DNA of 64,000 nt, from contig NC_086026.1 of assembly GCF_036323735.1 (NCBI RefSeq), positions 88,229,359 through 88,293,358 of the forward strand, read 5' to 3'. Shown in pieces: positions 59,521 through 64,000 of this stretch; the stretch's first letter is position 1; every line of letters starts with the position of its first letter. The position numbers were made by a program, and so were the translations under genes. The notes beneath the pieces were generated by a model. That model had not been told where the DNA came from. It was given only the letters and a program-made list of their open reading frames with translations, and ran no database searches. The DNA is from Rattus norvegicus. Lineage: Eukaryota > Chordata > Mammalia > Rodentia > Muridae.

Positions 59521-60530
59521 ACAGGTATCTCAGTGAGGGTCAGCATCGCTGTGACGCAGCACCATGACCAGAAGCAGCTTGGGGAGGAAAGGAGCTGATG
59601 CAGAGGCCATGGAGGGATGCTGTTCACTGGCTTCTTCCCATGGGTTGCTCAGCCTGCTTTCTTTCTTTCTTTCTTTTTTTTTTTTTATTAACTTGAGTAT
59701 TTCTTATATACACTTCGAGTGTTATTCCCTTTCCCGGTTTCCGGGCAAACATCCCCCTCTCCCCTCCTCTTCCTCCCCCATTGCCGCCCTCCCCCCAATA
59801 ATCTAGTTCACTGGGGGTTCAGTCTTAGCAGGACCCAGGGCTTCCCCTTCCACTGGTGCTCTTACTAGGATATTCATTGCTACCTATGAGGTCAGAGTCC
59901 AGGGTCAGTCCATGTATAGTCTTTGGGTAGGGGCTTAGTCCCTGGAAGCTCTGGTTGCTTGGTATTGTTGTACATATGGGGTCTCGAGCCCCTTCAAGCT
60001 CTTCCAGTTCTTTCTCTGATTCCTTCAATGGGGGTCCCGTTCTCAGTTCAGTGGTTTGCTGCTGGCATTCGCCTCTGTATTTGCTGTATTCTGGCTGTGT
60101 CTCTCAGGAGCGATCTACACCCGGCTCCTGTCGGCCTGCACTTCTTTGCTTCATCTATCTTGTCTAATTGGGTGGCTGTATATGCATGGGTCACATGTGG
60201 GACAGGCTCTGAATGGGTGTTCGTTCTGCGTCTGTTTTAATCTTTGCCTCTCTATTCCCTGCCAAGGGTATTCTTGTTCCCCTTTTAAAGAATGAGTGAA
60301 ACATTCACATTTTGATCATCTGTCTTGAGTTTCATGTGTTCTATGCATCTAGGGTAATTCAAGCGTTTGGGCTAATAGCCACTTATCAATGAGTTCAGCC
60401 TGCTTTCTTATAGAACACAGGTCCACCATCCCCAGATGGCCCCAGTCATACTGGCTGGTCCCTGCCCGCATCAATCACTAAGAACACACACCACAGGCTC
60501 TCCTACCGCCTGCTCTTAGGGAGGCAGTTT
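59521..60530 (-). mobile_element. Older MaLR-like LTR repeat split by the L1
   Basis: The left part (59521-59663) and right part (60395-60530) are contiguous pieces of a common rodent LTR-type repeat in minus orientation (CACCATGACC..., GGAGCTGATGCAGAGGCC, ...ATCAATCACTAA). The family name is uncertain. The element is shared with the plus-strand copy at 8220-9110. Confidence 0.6.
59664..60394 (-). mobile_element. L1 3' UTR insertion, 5'-truncated
   Basis: About 730 bp of a rodent L1 3' region on the minus strand, with its A-tail at 59664-59686 and truncation at about 60394. It is flanked by a perfect 15-bp duplication, TCAGCCTGCTTTCTT, at 59649-59663 and 60395-60409. No ORF2 frame is kept. 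The element sits inside an older LTR-type repeat whose halves resume on both sides. Confidence 0.9.
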
Positions 60531-60684
60531 CTCAGTGGAGGCTCTCGCCTCTCGAATGACTTAGCTTGTCACAAGCAGACCTAAAGCCAGCCAGCACAGA
60601 AGAAATGACAGAATTGATAAAGGAGAAAAGAAGTGTGTGTGTGTCTGAAATACAATCTATAGCAGACAGGTATTTTTCTCTTAC

Positions 60685-60843
60685 CTCTTGAACATTGAAC
60701 CTTAGGATTTCTTTCATATATGTAGGCAACAACGTCAGTAGAGTGTAAAAGGTCCAGTTGTAGGAAAAATGTGCTACTACAATTGCCCAAAGTGGCAGTG
60801 ACTTCAAGATGGATACCCATGGCACTACCTTCTGTGAAGAAAG
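60685..60843 (-). CDS. Slc17a5: Sialin exon 7 (partial CDS)
   Basis: This exon is 159 bp and 53 codons long, phase 0 at both ends, about residues 274-326. It starts LSSQKVVPW and ends ILRFNVQE. It encodes the end of the central cytosolic loop, TM7 (core PLWAIVVAHFSYNWTFYTLL) and the following lumenal-side segment (LPTYMKEILRFNVQE), the best conserved part of the family here. The acceptor is CCTTCAG|CTTTCT and the donor GAG|GTAAGA. It differs from human mainly at S279V and P284S (numbering by alignment from memory). Confidence 0.95.
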
Positions 60844-62051
60844 CTGAAGGAAACGGGCCAAATTAGGAGACACTACATATCTATCTGTTAACACTTAACC
60901 ACACATCATCGGCTAAAACTCAGCCTAGCACACAACACCAAGTTTAGTTGTGCATTCTAGATCTGAAAACCAACTATGTGAAATGTTAAGTAGCAAAACA
61001 ATTAACTAGAGAATCTACAACTGATCAGAGGAGCATAAGTGTAGAAGAGACACGAATGTCACCAAGCTCCATGTGTCCCGGCCGCTTTAAACTTCAATGC
61101 CTCTGGAGAATGCTGTCATTATCACAGCTGGAGGCTGGCGTGAGGGGAAAGTGAAGAGACTGGAAGGTCTTACTAGGATCTGTTTCTCATGATCCAGTCT
61201 CCACTATATTAAAATGGTTTATAGGGGCTGGGCAAGCTGGGTGTGGTGCCACATCTGTAGCCTCAGCTGGAGGGTGATGTGAGCTCAGACTTTGAGGCTA
61301 GCCTGGGCAGTATCACGTCTCAGTGAAGGGAACAGGAACAGAGAGTGGAAACCCGGTGAGGGCTTTCTACGCAGCCACGTGACATGGCCTTCAGCGCAGG
61401 GGAACTGGAGAAGAACTGGGTCTAAGAAAGCCGTATGATGAGGTAGGAGAAAAGGTTTAGCCGATGAGAGCACACAATTCTCTTGCAGAGGACCAGAGTT
61501 TGGTCCCCAGAATGCACAATGGCTTATACCCTTCTGTAACTCCTGGGGACCTGACACCTATGGTCTTGGAGGGCAACTCCATTCTCATGCACATATTGAC
61601 ACACAAATATACATAATTTAGAAATATAAAAATAATTCTCAAACTAAAAAGACATGAGGATTTCTATTTATACTCATTTCAATTCTAAAACAGATGTTAA
61701 ACTACTAATATTTACTATAGATGTGTTGGCCTGGAGTATGGTGGTTAGTCACATGCAGTAGATTTCCCCGATTCAAGGGGTTAATAGCAGCACCCTCCCT
61801 GCCTGTCTGTCCTCAGTTGCTATCTGACTACTCAGATGGACTCCTGGGTGCTCATGCTCTCACTGAACCACACCCCTAGCTCCTAGCATGACCTGGAGAA
61901 GAAATTAGTTTTAGTTCAGAAAGAACTGCACTTCCTCAGCCAGTATTTTAGATACTTCAATTGTTCATCCTAATTTGCTTAGACACAAACAACAGCAAGA
62001 TCTATTTGGAAAACTGTTATGTCAACCTTTAATATGTGTCAAAGTCCATAC
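60844..62051 (-). other. Slc17a5 intron 6
   Basis: About 1.2 kb, with a diverged B1 at about 61215-61320 (+) and a B2/B3-like SINE at about 61447-61630 (+). The remainder is unassigned. Confidence 0.7.
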
Positions 62052-62170
62052 CTGATTTTTTAATGATGAAACAATGTATTCCTTTTCATAGTGGGAGATT
62101 GTCTTGTGAGTTTCTGGTGTATCACTGACTATCCACATCCATAAAATAAACCAGACAATTCCAACTAAAC
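62052..62170 (-). CDS. Slc17a5: Sialin exon 6 (partial CDS)
   Basis: This 119-bp exon begins with two bases completing a split Gly codon and then encodes 39 residues, about 235-273 in human numbering. It carries the end of TM6 (LVGIVWFIFWMWIVSDTP) and the start of the cytosolic central loop (THKTISHYEKEY, ending SSLKNQ). The acceptor is TTTAAG|GT and the donor CAG|GTATGG, and the exon ends in phase 0. Several residues differ from human sialin (for example Thr-Ile-Ser where human has Arg-Ile-Ser), as expected for a loop. The reading frame is open and no stop or frameshift is seen. The 5' neighbour exon is not in the remaining 1.8 kb. Confidence 0.93.
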
Positions 62171-62635
62171 CTTAAACCAGAAAGATAACAGTTAAGTACA
62201 GTTTGCATGTATCAGCAGCATTCTGTACACATCTTGAAAAGATTACGTATCTGTAAATGTGATGTAAAATTAGACTTAATTTCAAGCTTCAGCCCTTCAG
62301 TGGAATAGTGACTAGTACTCTATGCATTTAGGGGAAGGATTTGAGACAGGGTTTGCTAGGTAGTTCTGGCTGACGAAGTATTCAGTATGAAGCGCAGGCT
62401 GAACCTGAGGCAATTCTGCTTCCCCTGCTGGGAATGTGGCATGTCTGTCCATGCATGGCCTCCAATACTCTCTAATGAAATGAACTGAAGACTTAGCCAG
62501 TCAGGGTCTGCAGACAGACAGACTTATCAGGGTCTATAGGTTTTTTATTGTTCTACGTCTTTCTGTCTTAGTATCTCAGTCTCCCAAGGGCCACCATGGC
62601 CATCTTGGTCATCTTGGATCAGAACAAAAATTTTT

Positions 62636-62803
62636 TTTCTCCATCTTTATTAAATTGGGTATTTCTTATTCACATTTCAATTGTTATTCCCTTTCCTGGT
62701 TTCCAGGCCAACATCCCCCTAGCCCCTCCCCCTCCCTTTCTATCTGCATGTTCCCCTCCCCATCCTTCCCCCATTACCACTCTCCCCCCAACAATCCTGT
62801 TCA
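62636..62803 (-). mobile_element. L1 3' end fragment
   Basis: This is the same L1 3' terminal region as at 58845, more diverged, minus sense. Flanks CAGAACAAAAATTTT (62620) and CAGAACAAATTTTT (62804) look like its target duplication. It lies in intron 5 of Slc17a5. Confidence 0.75.
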
Positions 62804-63588
62804 CAGAACAAATTTTTAATACTCATTTCACTGTGCTAATATAATTAATTCCAGAACATATTTTATAACAACAAAAAAAGGAAATCTGTGACAATTAATA
62901 GCTAGTCCTAATTCCTATCTCTTCCCATGCTGTGAGATCCGAATTTTAAATTTACATTTTGTTCCCAATGGATTGTCTATTGTGGACAAGAAAGATCACT
63001 TAAGAACGAATTTATAGCTGGGAGGTGGTGGCATACTTCTTTAATCCTGGCACCCAGGGGACAGAGGTGGATCTCTGTTAGTCTGAGGCCAGCCTGGTCT
63101 ACATAGCAAGTTTCAGAGCAGCCAGGGCTACAGAACAAAAACCCTGTCTCAAAACCAAACCAAACCACACCACGCCAAACCAAACCAACAAAACAAAGGA
63201 ACCCATTTCTATAGCATCTATATTTATATATACATATTTCCAGATGTTTGTTTCTTTCATTTTGAAGGTCCATTTTCTGTAGAAAATACTTATGTAAAAA
63301 TATAATTTATCAAGAATATGTATGATCCTGATAATCAACTTAAGAGATGAAATGCCTTCACACTAAAAGAACAGAAAAAGATTAATCTCCTCAGGGGAGA
63401 GAACATGGCCTATTTTGCTTAAGAGACAGTATTTTCAAAACCCACATTTTCATAACCCTCAGAGAGGAACTTGTCACAGTGTGACACTAAAGGCCAGGAC
63501 TCAACAGCAATTTCTAGAGAAGCACGTTCCAGAGCTAACAGGTTAAACTACTGGGCTAGAGCCTGTCAGCTGTAAAAACCTGGGAAAT

Positions 63589-63686
63589 GGGGTTGGGGAT
63601 TTAGCTCAGTGGTAGAGCGCTTGCCTAGCAAGTGCAAGGCCCTGGGTTCGGTCCCCAGCTCTGAAAAAAAAAGAAGAAAAAAAAAA
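63589..63686 (+). mobile_element. ID SINE with target duplication
   Basis: Plus-strand ID. Flanks AAAAACCTGGGAAA (63574 and after the tail). It lies in the spacer of the inverted duplication. Confidence 0.95.
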
Positions 63687-63799
63687 AACCTGGGAAAGGA
63701 GTTTTCTGTGTTTTAGAACACTGTGGTTTAGCTATGATTCTTTCAGTGAGAGTAGGGTTTAGGGCTGTTTTTTTCCTGTTGTTTTTATTTAGTTTTTTT

Positions 63800-63909
63800 C
63801 TTAAAAAAGATTTATTCATTTAATGTATATGAGTACACTGTAGCTATCTTCAGACACACCGGAAGAGGGCATCAGATCTCATTACAGATGGTTGTGAGCC
63901 ACCATGTGG
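63800..63909 (-). mobile_element. Truncated B2 SINE
   Basis: B2 on the minus strand, from the A-rich tail to CACCATGTGG, where homology stops abruptly at the junction with the inverted arm. The 5' half of the SINE is missing. Confidence 0.85.
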
Positions 63910-64000
63910 CTGGCCTTCAGCGTCACACTGTGACAAGTTTCTCTCTGGAGGTTATGAAAATACTTTCTCTTAAGCAAAATAGGGCGTGCTCTCTCCCCTG

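Larger units (their letters stand above)
45135..64000 (-). other. Slc17a5: Slc17a5 gene, 3' half (exons 6-11, introns and 3' UTR; 5' part outside window)
   Basis: Six coding blocks on the minus strand join in frame into the C-terminal half of sialin, a 12-TM major facilitator protein of the SLC17 family that exports sialic acid with protons from lysosomes and can move acidic amino acids in vesicles. Recognition rests on near-identity to human sialin as I know it. Counting back from the stop with the human length of 495 aa puts the split glycine of exon 6 at residue 234 and each junction where the human exon junctions fall. All introns are GT-AG. Exons 1-5, with the N-terminal sorting signal and TM1-6, must lie to the right of 64000. 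The left boundary is a poly(A)-signal guess. Confidence 0.95.
62171..64000 (-). other. Slc17a5 intron 5, partial
   Basis: No exon 5 match was found. It contains a diverged B1 at about 62340-62465 (-), an L1 end at 62636-62803, a B1 at about 63015-63160 (+), an ID at 63589, a truncated B2 and the inverted duplication. Confidence 0.75.
63392..64000. repeat. Imperfect inverted duplication (arms 63392-63497 and 63910-64000)
   Basis: The right arm is the reverse complement of the left arm, with about 8 mismatches over 91 aligned bases and one 15-base gap lying between GAAAAT repeats. The spacer of about 410 bp holds an ID element and a truncated B2. The right arm reaches the window edge, so it may be longer. 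Confidence 0.9.

Noticed and set aside
2866..63686. tRNA gene-like boxes at many places
   Set aside because: All are ID SINEs (A-tails, target duplications, tRNA-Ala-like body). None looks like a true tRNA gene.

Overview
This is rodent nuclear DNA, almost certainly rat (Rattus). It carries at least 17 recognisable ID SINEs (tRNA-Ala/BC1-derived, exceptionally amplified in rat), dozens of B1 and B2/B3 SINEs, rodent L1 3' ends, rodent LTRs and long CA/CT/TA microsatellites. There is no bacterial-style gene organisation. Nearly all long open frames are low-complexity repeats or SINE translations.

One protein-coding gene is supported: Slc17a5 (sialin, the lysosomal sialic acid/H+ symporter) on the minus strand. 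Six exons, corresponding to exons 6-11 of the 11-exon human gene, lie at 62052-62170, 60685-60843, 57319-57451, 54184-54331, 47672-47762 and 46519-46656. All splice sites are GT-AG, the phases are compatible, and together they encode the C-terminal half (about residues 234-495, TM7-TM12). The 3' UTR runs left from 46518, probably to about 45135. Exons 1-5 lie beyond the right edge.

Layout: 1-45 kb is intergenic sequence downstream of Slc17a5. It is SINE-dense, with several LTRs (about 2990-3290, 8220-9110, 27777-28083), an old L1 3' region (17570-18590), an unidentified processed-transcript 3' end with poly(A) (about 32350-32912), a 12-bp minisatellite (30014-30560) and two less repetitive promoter- or enhancer-like patches (36690-37170 and 41860-42450). 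From 45 to 64 kb lies the Slc17a5 3' half. Intron 7 (between exons 7 and 8) holds a processed cytochrome c pseudogene broken by a B2 SINE, and a run of retrotransposon insertions that reused one TTTT/AAAA target site. At the right edge, intron 5 contains an imperfect inverted duplication that runs off the window.

No new multi-gene system is visible. The most unusual items are structural: the insertion hotspot (57.66-58.97 kb), the inverted duplication (63.39-64.0 kb), and the CpG-rich element with two AP-1 sites (36.7-37.2 kb). Repeat family names and boundaries come from reading the sequence, not from a repeat-masking run, so SINE ends are approximate by about 10-20 bases.
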